Counted from the first letter of the stretch, positions 7,496 through 14,845 are shown. The stretch is DNA of 47,353 nucleotides from JAKAXG01 sp035702985 (GCA_035702985.1 DASSZD010000012.1:1-47353), one strand, 5' to 3'. Numbers and translations are program-made. The notes: generated by a model from the letters alone, not told the origin.

Positions 7496-8205
7496 ACGCC
7501 GCCGGGCCGGCCCGCAGGGTCGTCAGCCTGGTCCCGTCCCTCACCGAGACCCTGCTCGGGTGGGGGGTGCGGCCGGCGGCGGTGACCCGGTTCTGCGAGG
7601 TGGACGGGTATCCGACGGTGGGAGGCACGAAGAACCCCGACATCCGGGCGATCGTGGACCTGGCGCCCGACGTGGTGCTCATGGACCGGGAGGAGAACCG
7701 CCGTCCCGACGCCGAGGCCCTAATGGCGGCCGGGGTGCGGGTGCTGGCCGTTCAGGTGCGCTCGGTCGGCGACGTGCGCCCTGCCCTCGATGCGGTGGCC
7801 GCCGCGATCGGGGTCATTCCGGCGACCGCCGGTTGCGACCCGGTTCCGGCCCGGTCGAGCCGGCCGGTACCGGTGTGGGTGCCCATCTGGCGGCGTCCGT
7901 GGATGACCATCGGGGCGGCCACCTACGGTTCGTCCATCCTCGCCGCGGCCGGCTTCCGTAACGTCTACGGCGACTGCGCCGAGCCCTACCCGACGGTGGA
8001 GCCCGCCGCGGCCCGGGCCCTGGGCCCGGAGCTCGTGCTGGCCCCCTCCGAGCCCTACGCCTTCAAGGAGAAGCACCGGGCCGAGCTGGAGCAGGTGGCG
8101 CCGGCGGTGTTCGTCGACGGCAAGGACCTGTTCTGGTGGGGCGTCCGCACCCCCGGGGCCCAGCGCCGTCTGGCGCAGCTGGCGGCCGAGCTCGCCCGCC
8201 GATAA
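7492..8205 (+). CDS. BtuF-like helical-backbone metal-receptor protein without signal peptide
   Basis: 237 residues from the GTG at 7492, overlapping the upstream stop. The sequence matches the periplasmic-binding fold of BtuF/FhuD: RRVVSLVPSLTETLLGWG at the N-terminus, then VTRFCEVDGYP, VGGTKNPDIRAIVDLAPDVVLMD, and late WMTIGAATYGSSILAAAG and PELVLAPSEPYAF. Secreted family members bind cobalamin or chelates and feed an ABC importer. Here the fold begins about 10 residues after the start, with no signal peptide or lipobox Cys, and no permease or ATPase gene lies nearby. The protein is therefore predicted cytoplasmic. A cytoplasmic corrinoid- or metal-binding role is inference; the ligand is unknown. 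Confidence 0.82.
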   Translation: MNAAGPARRVVSLVPSLTETLLGWGVRPAAVTRFCEVDGYPTVGGTKNPDIRAIVDLAPDVVLMDREENRRPDAEALMAAGVRVLAVQVRSVGDVRPALDAVAAAIGVIPATAGCDPVPARSSRPVPVWVPIWRRPWMTIGAATYGSSILAAAGFRNVYGDCAEPYPTVEPAAARALGPELVLAPSEPYAFKEKHRAELEQVAPAVFVDGKDLFWWGVRTPGAQRRLAQLAAELARR

Positions 8206-8242
8206 GTATCGCCCCGTCACCGGACTCTGGGAGGGAAAGAGG

Positions 8243-9397
8243 ATGGCCGGACCGCTCAGCGGCTACAGGATCATCGAGCTGGCCGGCATCGGGCCCGGAC
8301 CGTTCGCCGGCATGATGCTCTCGGACATGGGCGCCGAGGTGGTGCGGGTCGACCGGGCCCAGGCGGTCCGCGACGGGGGAGCGGTGCCCGCCGCCGACGT
8401 CCTCGGCCGGAACCGGCGGTCGGTGGGTGTCGACCTCAAGCACCCCGACGGGCGCGAGACGGTCCTCCGGCTGGTCGAGCGGGCGGACGCCCTGATCGAG
8501 GGATTCCGGCCCGGGGTGACCGAGAGGCTGGGGCTGGGCCCCGACGACTGCCTGGCCCGCAACCGCCGGCTGGTGTACGGCCGCATGACCGGATGGGGCC
8601 AGACCGGTCCCTACGCCCCGACCGCCGGACACGACATCAACTACATCGCCCTCAGCGGCACGCTGGACCTCATCGGCCGTCGGGGGCAGGCGCCGGTGCC
8701 CCCCCTCAACCTGGTGGGTGACTTCGGGGGAGGGGGCATGTTCCTGGCCTTCGGGGTGGTGTGCGGGATCCTCGAAGCCACCCGGTCCGGCCAGGGGCAG
8801 GTGATCGACGCGGCCATGGTCGACGGAGCGGCGGTCCTGGCGGCCATGATCCACGGCTTCCAGGCCACCGGCATGTGGGGCGAGCGTGGCACCAACATGC
8901 TGGACACAGGCGCCTGGTACTACGACGTGTATGAAACCGCCGACGGCAGGTACGTATCGCTGGGGTCCATCGAGCCCCAGTTCCTGGCCGAGATGCTGCG
9001 CATCACCGGCCTGGCCGACGACGTGGACGGCAAGGGTCCGCTCCCGGAGCAGAACGACCGGTCCCAGTGGCCCGCCATGAAGGAGCGGCTGGCCGCCGTC
9101 ATGGCCACCCGGACCCGCGACGAGTGGTGCGAGCTGCTCGAGGGCAGCGACGCCTGTTTCGCCCCGGTGCTCAGCCCGCAGGAGGCGGCCGCCCATCCCC
9201 ACAATGCCGGGCGGGGCACGTTCACCGAGGTGGAGGGCGTGCGCCAGCCTGCTCCCGCCCCCCGCTTCAGCCGGACGGCCCCCGAGATCAGCGGTCCGCC
9301 GGCCCGGGCCGGCCAGCACACCGATGCGGTGCTGGTCGACTGGGGCTTCTCGGAGGCGGAGATCGCCGGGCTGCGCCAGGCGGGGGCGGTCCGCTAG
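8243..9397 (+). CDS. CaiB/BaiF family protein, probable alpha-methylacyl-CoA racemase
   Basis: 384 residues. Family III CoA-transferase/racemase fold, with the N-terminal motif GYRIIELAGIGPGPFAGMMLSDMGAEVVRV. Two residues match the known racemase catalytic pair: His130 (AGHDINYIALSG) and Asp160 (LVGDFGGGG). Their 30-residue spacing equals that of His126/Asp156 in the Mycobacterium tuberculosis enzyme. That favours alpha-methylacyl-CoA racemase, which interconverts (2R)- and (2S)-methylacyl-CoA for beta-oxidation of branched or sterol side chains, over a CoA-transferase using a single Asp. The start is ATG 8243 with GGGAGGGAAAGAGG directly upstream. It stands alone after the BtuF-like gene and converges with the Lrp-like gene, their ends overlapping at 9394-9397. 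Confidence 0.88.
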   Translation: MAGPLSGYRIIELAGIGPGPFAGMMLSDMGAEVVRVDRAQAVRDGGAVPAADVLGRNRRSVGVDLKHPDGRETVLRLVERADALIEGFRPGVTERLGLGPDDCLARNRRLVYGRMTGWGQTGPYAPTAGHDINYIALSGTLDLIGRRGQAPVPPLNLVGDFGGGGMFLAFGVVCGILEATRSGQGQVIDAAMVDGAAVLAAMIHGFQATGMWGERGTNMLDTGAWYYDVYETADGRYVSLGSIEPQFLAEMLRITGLADDVDGKGPLPEQNDRSQWPAMKERLAAVMATRTRDEWCELLEGSDACFAPVLSPQEAAAHPHNAGRGTFTEVEGVRQPAPAPRFSRTAPEISGPPARAGQHTDAVLVDWGFSEAEIAGLRQAGAVR

Positions 9398-9633
9398 TCC
9401 AGGTCCACCACCGGGCAGGTGAGGGTCTTGGTGATGCCCTCGATGCCCTGCATGGGGCCCACGACGTTCCGGCCGAGGTCGCTCATCGAGTCGACCTCGG
9501 CGCGGACCACCACGTCGTAGGGGCCGGTGACGTCATCTGCGGCCAGCACCCCGGACAGTTGACGGATCTTGGCGGCGACCGAGGCGGCCTTGCCCACCTC
9601 GGTCTGGATCAGGATGTAGGCGCTCACAGCCAC
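9394..9633 (-). CDS. Stand-alone Lrp/AsnC ligand-binding (RAM) domain protein
   Basis: 79 residues. It matches the C-terminal effector-binding domain of Lrp/AsnC regulators (AYILIQTEVGKAASVAAKI at the start, then GPYDVVVRAEVDSMSDLGRNVV) but lacks the N-terminal HTH. Stand-alone RAM-domain proteins are widespread in actinobacteria and archaea; they form dimers or octamers that bind amino acids or partner with full-length Lrp proteins, with mostly unknown roles. The GTG at 9633 has AAAAAGGAG 7 nt upstream, and that Shine-Dalgarno lies in one arm of an inverted repeat (9644-9676). It lies 67 nt after pckG on the same strand, so it may be co-transcribed. Confidence 0.88.
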   Translation of the reverse strand: MAVSAYILIQTEVGKAASVAAKIRQLSGVLAADDVTGPYDVVVRAEVDSMSDLGRNVVGPMQGIEGITKTLTCPVVDLD

Positions 9634-9643
9634 GGGACATCTC

Positions 9644-9676
9644 CTTTTTCCCTGCTAATTGATACTGGAAAAAGGG
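9644..9676. promoter_or_regulatory. Inverted repeat covering the Shine-Dalgarno of the Lrp-like gene
   Basis: CCTTTTTCC (9644-9652) and GGAAAAAGG (9668-9676) form a perfect 9-bp stem with a 15-nt AT-rich loop. On the minus strand the arm nearest the gene contains AAAAAGG of the ribosome binding site. It could sequester that site, or act as a weak structured end for the pckG transcript. It stands out against the GC-rich surroundings. Confidence 0.5.
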
Positions 9677-9700
9677 GCCGGCCCTGTGGTCCCCCGCCCT

Positions 9701-11503
9701 CTATCCCAGCCGCTTCTCGAGGGAACCCAGTTCCTCCAGCAGTTCTCCCGGCATCCGGTCCCCGAGGCTGTCGAAGTAGTCCCGGATGGAAGGCACCTCG
9801 TCCCGCCACCCGTCCCGGTCCACCTCGAGCAGCTTGGCCAGGTCACCGGGCGCCACTTCCAGACCCTCGGTGGACAGGGCGTCGGGGCTGGGCAGGAGGC
9901 CGATGGGGGTCTCGACCGCCTCACCCTGGCCGGCGCAGCGCTTGAACACCCACTCCAGCACCCGGCTGTTCTCGCCGAAGCCGGGCCACAGGAACCTGCC
10001 GTCCCGGTCCTTGCGGAACCAGTTGACGTAGAACATCTTGGGCAGCTTGTCGGGGTCGGCCCCCTCGCCGATATCCAGCCAGTGACGGAAGTAGTCCGCC
10101 ATGTTGTAGCCGCAGAACGGCAGCATGGCGAACGGGTCGCGCCGCAGCTTGCCGACCGCGCCGGCGGCCGCAGCCGTGGTCTCGGAGGCCATGGTCGACC
10201 CCATGAACACCCCGTGCTGCCAGTTGAACGCCTCCGTGACCAGCGGCACCACGCTGGAACGCCGCCCGCCGAACAGGATGGCCGAGATCGGCACGCCGGC
10301 CTGGTCCTCCCACTCGGGAGCGATGGCCGGGTCCTGGCCGGCGGGAGCGGTGAAGCGGGCGTTGGGGTGGGCGGCCGGGGCGTCGGAGTCGGGGGTCCAG
10401 TCCCGGCCCTTCCAGTCGGTCAGGTGGGCCGGCTTCTCCTCGGTCATGCCCTCCCACCACACGTCCCCGTCGTCGGTGAGCGCGGTGTTGGTGAAGATGC
10501 AGTTGCCCGACAGGGTCAGCATGGCGTTGAGGTTGGTCTTGTTGTTGGTGCCGGGCGCCACGCCGAAGAAGCCGTACTCGGGGTTGATGGCCCACAGGCG
10601 GCCGTCGGGCCCGAACTTCATCCAGCAGATGTCGTCGCCGACGGTCTCGACCTTCCAGCCGGGCAGGGTGGGGACCAGCATGGCCAGGTTGGTCTTGCCG
10701 CAGGCCGAGGGGAACGCCCCGGTCACGTAGCGGACGTCGCCCGAGGGGGAGGTGAGCTTGAGGATGAGCATGTGCTCGGCCAGCCAGCCGTCGTCGCGGG
10801 CCATGACCGAGGCGATCCGCAGGGCGAAGCACTTCTTGCCCAGCAGGGCGTTGCCGCCGTACCCGGAGCCGTAGGACCAGATCTCGCGGGTCTCGGGGAA
10901 GTGCACGATGTACTTGTTGTCGGCGTTGCACGGCCACGCCACGTCGGCCTGGCCCGGTTCGAGGGGGGCGCCGACGGAGTGCAGGCACGGCACGAACTCG
11001 CCGTCTTCGCCGAGCACCTCCAGGGCGCCCTTGCCCATCCGGGTCATGATCCGCATGTTGACGGCCACGTAGGCCGAGTCGGTCAGCTCGACCCCGATGT
11101 GGGCGATCGGGGATCCCAGCGGGCCCATCGAGAAGGGGACCACGTACATGGTCCGACCCTTCATGCACCCGGTGAACAGCCCGGTCAGGACCTCTTTCAT
11201 CTCGGCCGGGTCCCGCCAGTTGTTGGTGGCACCGGCGTCGGCTTCCTTCTCGGAGCAGATGAAGGTGCGGTCCTCGACCCGGGCCACGTCGGCCGGGTCG
11301 GAACAGGCCCGGTAGCTGTTGGGCCGCTTGGCGTCCGAAAGCCGCTGAAAGGTGCCCGACTCGACCAGCGAGGCGCACAGTTCGTCGTACTCCTCGGCGC
11401 TCCCGTCGCACCATAGGACCCGGTCCGGTTGGGCGATCGCCGCCCACTCTTCAACCCAGGCCAGCAGGCGCTGATTGCGGCTTAGAGGCTCGATGGAGGT
11501 CAC
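9701..11503 (-). CDS. pckG: Phosphoenolpyruvate carboxykinase (GTP)
   Basis: 600 residues, typical of GTP-type PEPCK. It converts oxaloacetate + GTP to PEP + CO2 + GDP in the cytoplasm, as the gluconeogenic or anaplerotic node. Diagnostic segments: YGGNALLGKKC (substrate and Mn site), the P-loop GAFPSACGKTNLAM at about 259-273 with the family's hyper-reactive Cys inside it, VGDDICWMKFGPDGRLWAINPE, and FFGVAPGTNNKTN (guanine-side loop). The GTG at 11503 has AAGGAG 12 nt upstream, somewhat long spacing. It is divergent from thiL with 70 nt between them, so both promoters lie in a small shared region. No PEP/pyruvate-cycle partner is adjacent. Confidence 0.96.
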   Translation of the reverse strand: MTSIEPLSRNQRLLAWVEEWAAIAQPDRVLWCDGSAEEYDELCASLVESGTFQRLSDAKRPNSYRACSDPADVARVEDRTFICSEKEADAGATNNWRDPAEMKEVLTGLFTGCMKGRTMYVVPFSMGPLGSPIAHIGVELTDSAYVAVNMRIMTRMGKGALEVLGEDGEFVPCLHSVGAPLEPGQADVAWPCNADNKYIVHFPETREIWSYGSGYGGNALLGKKCFALRIASVMARDDGWLAEHMLILKLTSPSGDVRYVTGAFPSACGKTNLAMLVPTLPGWKVETVGDDICWMKFGPDGRLWAINPEYGFFGVAPGTNNKTNLNAMLTLSGNCIFTNTALTDDGDVWWEGMTEEKPAHLTDWKGRDWTPDSDAPAAHPNARFTAPAGQDPAIAPEWEDQAGVPISAILFGGRRSSVVPLVTEAFNWQHGVFMGSTMASETTAAAAGAVGKLRRDPFAMLPFCGYNMADYFRHWLDIGEGADPDKLPKMFYVNWFRKDRDGRFLWPGFGENSRVLEWVFKRCAGQGEAVETPIGLLPSPDALSTEGLEVAPGDLAKLLEVDRDGWRDEVPSIRDYFDSLGDRMPGELLEELGSLEKRLG

Positions 11504-11573
11504 GTCTGAACAGTTCTCCTTACTGACATCTGCCTACGATCCCCCTGATGATCGACAGTAGTGGACGGGGTCG

Positions 11574-12536
11574 TTGAGCGGCGAGTTCGCTGCGATCGAG
11601 GCCATCCGGGCCCGCCTCCCCGGCCCCAGCCGGAGCGGGGAGGTCTGGATAGGCGACGACGCCGCGGTACTCGCCTGCGGTTCGGACCCGGACCGGGGGC
11701 GGTGGCTGCTGCTGGCGGCCGACACGGTGGTGGCCGGCGTGCACGCCGACCTGGGGGTGACCGGCCTGGACGACCTGGGCTGGAAGGCCATGGCCGCCTC
11801 GGTGAGCGACATCGCCGCCATGGGCGGCGAAGCGGGCCACGCCGTGATCACCGTGGCCGGCCCGCCCGGGACCCGGCTGGACCGCCTGTACGAGGGGGTG
11901 GCGGCGGCGGCTGAAGCGTTCGGGTGCCCGGTTGTCGGCGGGGATCTGACCAACGCCGGGGACACCGTTGTCACTGCAGCCGTGACGGGCTACTGCTCCG
12001 GGGAGCCGGTCCGCCGCTCCGGCGCCCGTCCCGGCGACCTGATCTGGGTCACCGGACCGCTCGGCGCATCGGCGGCGGGGCTGCGGCTGCTCCGCTCCGG
12101 CCGGGCGGAGGAGCCCGCTCCGGGGCAGCGGCCGGGATGCGGGGGATCCGGGGACGCCGAGTTGGAAGCCGTCCGGGCCCATGCCCGGCCCCGGCCGCAG
12201 CTGGCGGCCGGGCGGGCGGCCCGGGCCTGCGGCGCCACGGCCATGATCGACGTGTCCGACGGCCTGGTCGCCGACCTGGGCCACGTGGCGGATCAGTCAG
12301 GCGTGGGGTTCCGCCTGGACCGGGTTCCGGTGCACCAGGCGGCCACCCTGGAGGAGGCACTGGGCGGCGGTGAGGACTTCGCCCTGGTGTTCTGCGCTCC
12401 GGCGTCGGCGGCTGTGGCGGCGACATTCGCCGGTCTAGTTACCCCTGTCGCCATTGGTAGATGCACCGCCGACCCCGCCGAACGGACCCTGGCCGGCCAG
12501 CCGGTCACGGCCCGGGGATGGGAGCACGAGTGGTGA
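11574..12536 (+). CDS. thiL: Thiamine-monophosphate kinase
   Basis: 320 residues. It phosphorylates thiamine monophosphate to the active cofactor thiamine pyrophosphate. AIR-synthase/ThiL fold: WIGDDAAVL (ATP/Mg site), AADTVVAGVHADL, WKAMAASVSDIAAMGGE, VVGGDLTNAG, then DVSDGLVADLGHVADQSGVGF and GGGEDFALVF near the C-terminus. All ThiL landmarks are in order. The start is TTG at 11574; no ATG or GTG fits the frame upstream without a stop, and GGACGGGG 4 nt upstream is a modest ribosome site. TACGAT at 11535-11540 is a possible -10. I see no TPP riboswitch in the 70-nt gap. thiD follows 13 nt later, forming a thiamine pair. Confidence 0.94.
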   Translation: MSGEFAAIEAIRARLPGPSRSGEVWIGDDAAVLACGSDPDRGRWLLLAADTVVAGVHADLGVTGLDDLGWKAMAASVSDIAAMGGEAGHAVITVAGPPGTRLDRLYEGVAAAAEAFGCPVVGGDLTNAGDTVVTAAVTGYCSGEPVRRSGARPGDLIWVTGPLGASAAGLRLLRSGRAEEPAPGQRPGCGGSGDAELEAVRAHARPRPQLAAGRAARACGATAMIDVSDGLVADLGHVADQSGVGFRLDRVPVHQAATLEEALGGGEDFALVFCAPASAAVAATFAGLVTPVAIGRCTADPAERTLAGQPVTARGWEHEW

Positions 12537-12549
12537 GCAGGGCGCGTCG

Positions 12550-13317
12550 ATGATCCCGGGCTGGCCGGTCGCGCTGACCGTCGCCGGATCCGACTCCGGG
12601 GGCGGGGCCGGGATCGAGGCCGACCTCAAGACGTTCCAGGCCATGGGGGTGTGGGGCACGGCCGCCGTCACCGCGGTCACCGCCCAGAACCACCGGGGGG
12701 TCCTGGCGTCGTCCCTCATCGCCCCGGAGATGGTCGCGGCCCAGATGGAGGCGGTGGCCGAGATGGCCCGGATCGGTGCCTGGAAGACCGGCATGCTCGG
12801 AGACTCGGCGGTCATCGAGGCAGTGGCGGGTGAGTTGGACCGCCTGGACCTCGGGCCGCTGGTCGTCGACCCGGTCCAGGCCGCATCGCGAGGCGGGTCC
12901 CTCCTCGAGCCCGACGCGGTGCCGGTCCTCGCAGACCGGCTGCTGCCCCACTGCGAGGTGTTCACGCCCAACCTGCCCGAGGCCGAGGCGTTCCTCGGAT
13001 CGCGGATCACCTCCAGGCGGGACATGCCCGACGCGGCCGCCGCCCTGGCCCGGCTCGGTCCCAGGTGCGTGTTGTTGAAGGGTGGCCACCTGGAGGGGCC
13101 GGAGGCGCCCGATCTGGTCTGGAGCGGGGGGAGGGTGACCTGGCTGGAAGGCCCCAGGTTGCCGGCCGCCCACAGCCACGGGACCGGCTGCACCCTCTCG
13201 GCCGCGGTGGCCGCCTGCCTGGCCCGGGGCATGCCGGTGCTGGAGTCGTGCCGCGCCGCCCGGGAGTTCGTGCGGACCGCGCTGGAGGCCCTGGTCCCGG
13301 TCGACCGGCCCTCCTGA
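12550..13317 (+). CDS. thiD: Hydroxymethylpyrimidine/phosphomethylpyrimidine kinase
   Basis: 255 residues from ATG 12550, a start that leaves the family N-terminus PVALTVAGSDSGGGAGIEADLKTF intact; a GTG in frame at 12454 would overlap thiL heavily and is unlikely. ThiD carries out both phosphorylations of HMP in thiamine pyrimidine synthesis. Ribokinase-fold features: GSDSGGGAG substrate motif, MGVWGTAAVTAVTAQN, WKTGMLGDSAVIEAV, VVDPVQAASRGGSLL, and the anion-hole/catalytic motif SHGTGCTLSAAVAA. In many ThiD proteins the sixth motif begins with a Met (VMDPVM); here it is DPVQAASRG, a small variation. It lies 13 nt after thiL. No thiE or thiC is nearby. Confidence 0.93.
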   Translation: MIPGWPVALTVAGSDSGGGAGIEADLKTFQAMGVWGTAAVTAVTAQNHRGVLASSLIAPEMVAAQMEAVAEMARIGAWKTGMLGDSAVIEAVAGELDRLDLGPLVVDPVQAASRGGSLLEPDAVPVLADRLLPHCEVFTPNLPEAEAFLGSRITSRRDMPDAAAALARLGPRCVLLKGGHLEGPEAPDLVWSGGRVTWLEGPRLPAAHSHGTGCTLSAAVAACLARGMPVLESCRAAREFVRTALEALVPVDRPS

Positions 13318-13338
13318 ATCCGGCCCGGTTCCGGTGCC

Positions 13339-13386
13339 GCCACCCCGGCGGGCCGCCGGGGCGCCACTCCGGCGGGCCGCCGGGGC
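13339..13386. repeat. 24-bp tandem duplication in the thiD downstream gap
   Basis: Two consecutive 24-bp units (13339-13362 and 13363-13386, one mismatch, beginning GCCAC and rich in CCGGCGGGCCGCCGGGG), with a partial third unit. They are followed by an 11-bp direct repeat GGAGTGGGCTC at 13394-13404 and 13413-13423. Each 24-bp unit is itself partly palindromic (CCGGCGG/CCGCCGG). This may be a transcription-ending or simply slippage-prone tract; no function is shown. Confidence 0.7.
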
Positions 13387-13449
13387 GCCACCCGGAGTGG
13401 GCTCGGCCACCGGGAGTGGGCTCCGCCGTCCGGCGGCGAGCGTCTGGCC

Positions 13450-13467
13450 TAAGGTCGGATCATCCGA
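13450..13467 (+). promoter_or_regulatory. Possible promoter and operator palindrome for the GAF-BldC regulator
   Basis: TAAGGT (13450-13455) fits a TANNNT -10. It overlaps a perfect palindrome, TCGGAT-C-ATCCGA (13455-13467), which would lie at about -7 to +6, a typical repressor position. The predicted leader to the ATG at 13562 is about 100 nt. Both the promoter and the operator role are inferred from position and symmetry. Confidence 0.35.
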
Positions 13468-13561
13468 TTCGGGAGTTTCGAGTGATTGGCGCTGATGGCG
13501 GGGTCGGGGCGGTAAGGATCCATTTCTCAAGGTGGCGGTCCGGCGCACCGAGGGAAACCTC

Positions 13562-14353
13562 ATGCCGGTTTCACGCCTCAGCTCATCCGGCCCCGGTGGC
13601 GTACTGACAGGAAGTTCCAGTTCGGACGGCTCCGCCCGTCAGTCTGCTCCCGCTCCGGCGGCTGGGCAGGGGCTGGCCGACCTGCTCGTGCTCGGGGCGC
13701 TGGCCTGTCAGACCCCTGTGGCCGTGCTGTCCGTGCCCCAACCGGGAGGAGGGTGGAGCACCCTCTCCCACGGTTTCGACAGTCGCAGCGGCCTCAACGA
13801 CGGGCTGCTCTTCGAGGCCATCGCCTCCGCCGTCGGGCCGGTGGAGCTGACCGACATGGTGACCAGCCTGCCGCGGAGCCCGCTGGTGCATTCGCCCCAT
13901 CTGATGCGCTGGGCCTACGGGGTAGCCCTGCGGGAGGCCAACGGCGGGGTGCTCGGCGTGGTAGCCGTGATGGACCGCTGGCTGCGCCAGCTCACCAAAC
14001 GGGAACAGCGGGCCATGACGGCGCTGGGCCGCCAGATGTCCGCCCAGATGGCCCAGTTGCGCCGGCCAGCGGAGGCGGTGGATTCGCTCCCGGTTATCCG
14101 CCAGATGCCGGCCAAGCCGGCCAACCCCGGTCCGGGCCGGAGCGGCGGTGGCCGTTCATCCGGGATGGCCGGGGAGGCTCCCCAGTTGCTGCGCAGCCAC
14201 GAGGTGGCGACCATCTTCGACGTCACGGAGCGCACCGTGATCAACTGGGCGGCCGCCGGCAAGCTACCCAGCCTGCGCACCATCGGGGGCCACCTGCGCT
14301 TCCGTCGCGACGACGTGATGAAGCTGCTCTCCGGGGCGGAGATGCAGGCCTGA
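13562..14353 (+). CDS. GAF-like sensor domain fused to BldC-like winged-helix DNA-binding domain
   Basis: 263 residues. ATG 13562 is chosen because GAGGGA lies about 8 nt upstream; an in-frame GTG at 13532 is possible. Residues ~35-165 look like a GAF-type domain (LGALACQTPVAVLSV, then WAYGVALREANGGVLGVVAVMD and a terminal helix KREQRAMTALGRQMSAQM). A Gly/Ser/Pro linker follows. Residues ~210-260 (LLRSHEVATIFDVTERTVINW, then AGKLPSLRTIGGHLRFR) closely resemble Streptomyces BldC, a small MerR-like HTH protein that delays development. BldC is normally a free ~68-residue protein, so this fusion suggests a ligand- or redox-responsive DNA binder. The effector and targets are unknown. A palindrome at its likely promoter suggests autoregulation. 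Confidence 0.82.
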   Translation: MPVSRLSSSGPGGVLTGSSSSDGSARQSAPAPAAGQGLADLLVLGALACQTPVAVLSVPQPGGGWSTLSHGFDSRSGLNDGLLFEAIASAVGPVELTDMVTSLPRSPLVHSPHLMRWAYGVALREANGGVLGVVAVMDRWLRQLTKREQRAMTALGRQMSAQMAQLRRPAEAVDSLPVIRQMPAKPANPGPGRSGGGRSSGMAGEAPQLLRSHEVATIFDVTERTVINWAAAGKLPSLRTIGGHLRFRRDDVMKLLSGAEMQA

Positions 14354-14381
14354 GCACAGCTTTTTCCTGATTTTCGCGTCC

Positions 14382-14398
14382 GGGAGCGACCGGCTCCC
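14382..14398. terminator. Weak hairpin after the GAF-BldC gene
   Basis: GGGAGC and GCTCCC form a 6-bp stem with a 5-nt loop, 28 nt after the GAF-BldC stop codon. No T-tract follows on either strand, so terminator function is doubtful. Confidence 0.25.
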
Positions 14399-14501
14399 AG
14401 CCGGCTGCTGATCGCGCTCGCGGGGCGCTCCGGGAGCGGGGGTTGCGGCCCCGGCTCCGGCTCCGCCCCGGCGCGGCGCGGCGCAGCAGCGGGCGGCCGG
14501 G

Positions 14502-14531
14502 CTGGGGTCGGTCTGGGGTCGGTCTGGGGTG
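14502..14531. repeat. Tandem 11-bp repeat, unit CTGGGGTCGGT
   Basis: Two complete units and most of a third, starting at 14502. Gene-free region upstream of rpmB on the convergent side. Confidence 0.75.
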
Positions 14532-14552
14532 ACACCGGGACAGACCGAGTCG

Positions 14553-14636
14553 AACTGGTGACAGAAACTGCAACTGGTGACAGAATCCGACGCCCTGGTG
14601 CACATCCATGGCACCAGAACGAATTCGTGTCACCAG
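14553..14636. repeat. Cluster of CTGGTG-type direct and inverted repeats
   Basis: AACTGGTGACAGAA occurs at 14553-14566 and 14572-14585 (period 19). The inverse of its core, TGTCACCAG, lies at 14628-14636. Between them a hairpin CTGGTGC (14595-14601) / GCACCAG (14611-14617) is nested, so the set is two direct copies plus two concentric inverted pairs. It is AT-richer than its surroundings. It could be a protein-binding array, an RNA structure, or a relic of insertion; none is shown. Confidence 0.7.
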
Positions 14637-14639
14637 AAT

Positions 14640-14750
14640 GGCCCCGGGCGGGCGCCAGCCGGCCCCGGGCGGGGCGCCAGAATGGTCCCGGGCGGGGCGC
14701 CAGACTGGTCCCGGGCGGGGCGCGAGCCGGCCCGGGCGGGGCGCGTCGCT
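14640..14750. repeat. GC-rich tandem repeat, about five units of 21-23 bp
   Basis: Units share a core CCCGGGCGGGGCGC, usually followed by CAG, and begin near 14641, 14662, 14685, 14708 and 14730. Copies differ by single bases and small indels. There are no spacers between units, so it is not a CRISPR array. Tandem G/C runs of this type can be slippage-prone. Confidence 0.75.
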
Positions 14751-14845
14751 GTGAGCCAGCGCCACCCGGTGTGGGCCGCACCACCCCGGGCGACCCGCAC
14801 CACCCGGTCGGAGTTGCCGGCGCCGGGTGGCTCAGATGGTCGGCG

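Larger units (their letters stand above)
14354..14845. other. 492-nt gene-free region between the GAF-BldC gene and rpmB
   Basis: No convincing gene is visible here; the open frames are shadows with low-complexity products. It holds a short hairpin just after the GAF-BldC stop (GGGAGC 14382-14387 / GCTCCC 14393-14398), an 11-bp tandem motif (14502-14531), a cluster of CTGGTG direct and inverted repeats (14553-14636), and a run of ~22-bp GC-rich tandem units (14640-14750). The flanking genes converge, so this is where two transcripts end. Confidence 0.7.

Noticed and set aside
8198..8205. GCCGATAA matching the sigma-28/WhiG -10
   Set aside because: It is the end of the BtuF-like coding sequence and lacks a TAAA-type -35 at the proper distance.
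11504..11573. TPP riboswitch before thiL
   Set aside because: The 70-nt gap is too short to hold the full aptamer and I see none of its conserved core.
12454..12549. Upstream GTG start for thiD
   Set aside because: It would overlap thiL by 83 nt and add a low-complexity peptide; the ATG at 12550 leaves the conserved ThiD N-terminus complete.
14640..14750. Possible CRISPR array
   Set aside because: The units are directly adjacent and mutually variable, with no unique spacers, and no cas gene is present in the window.
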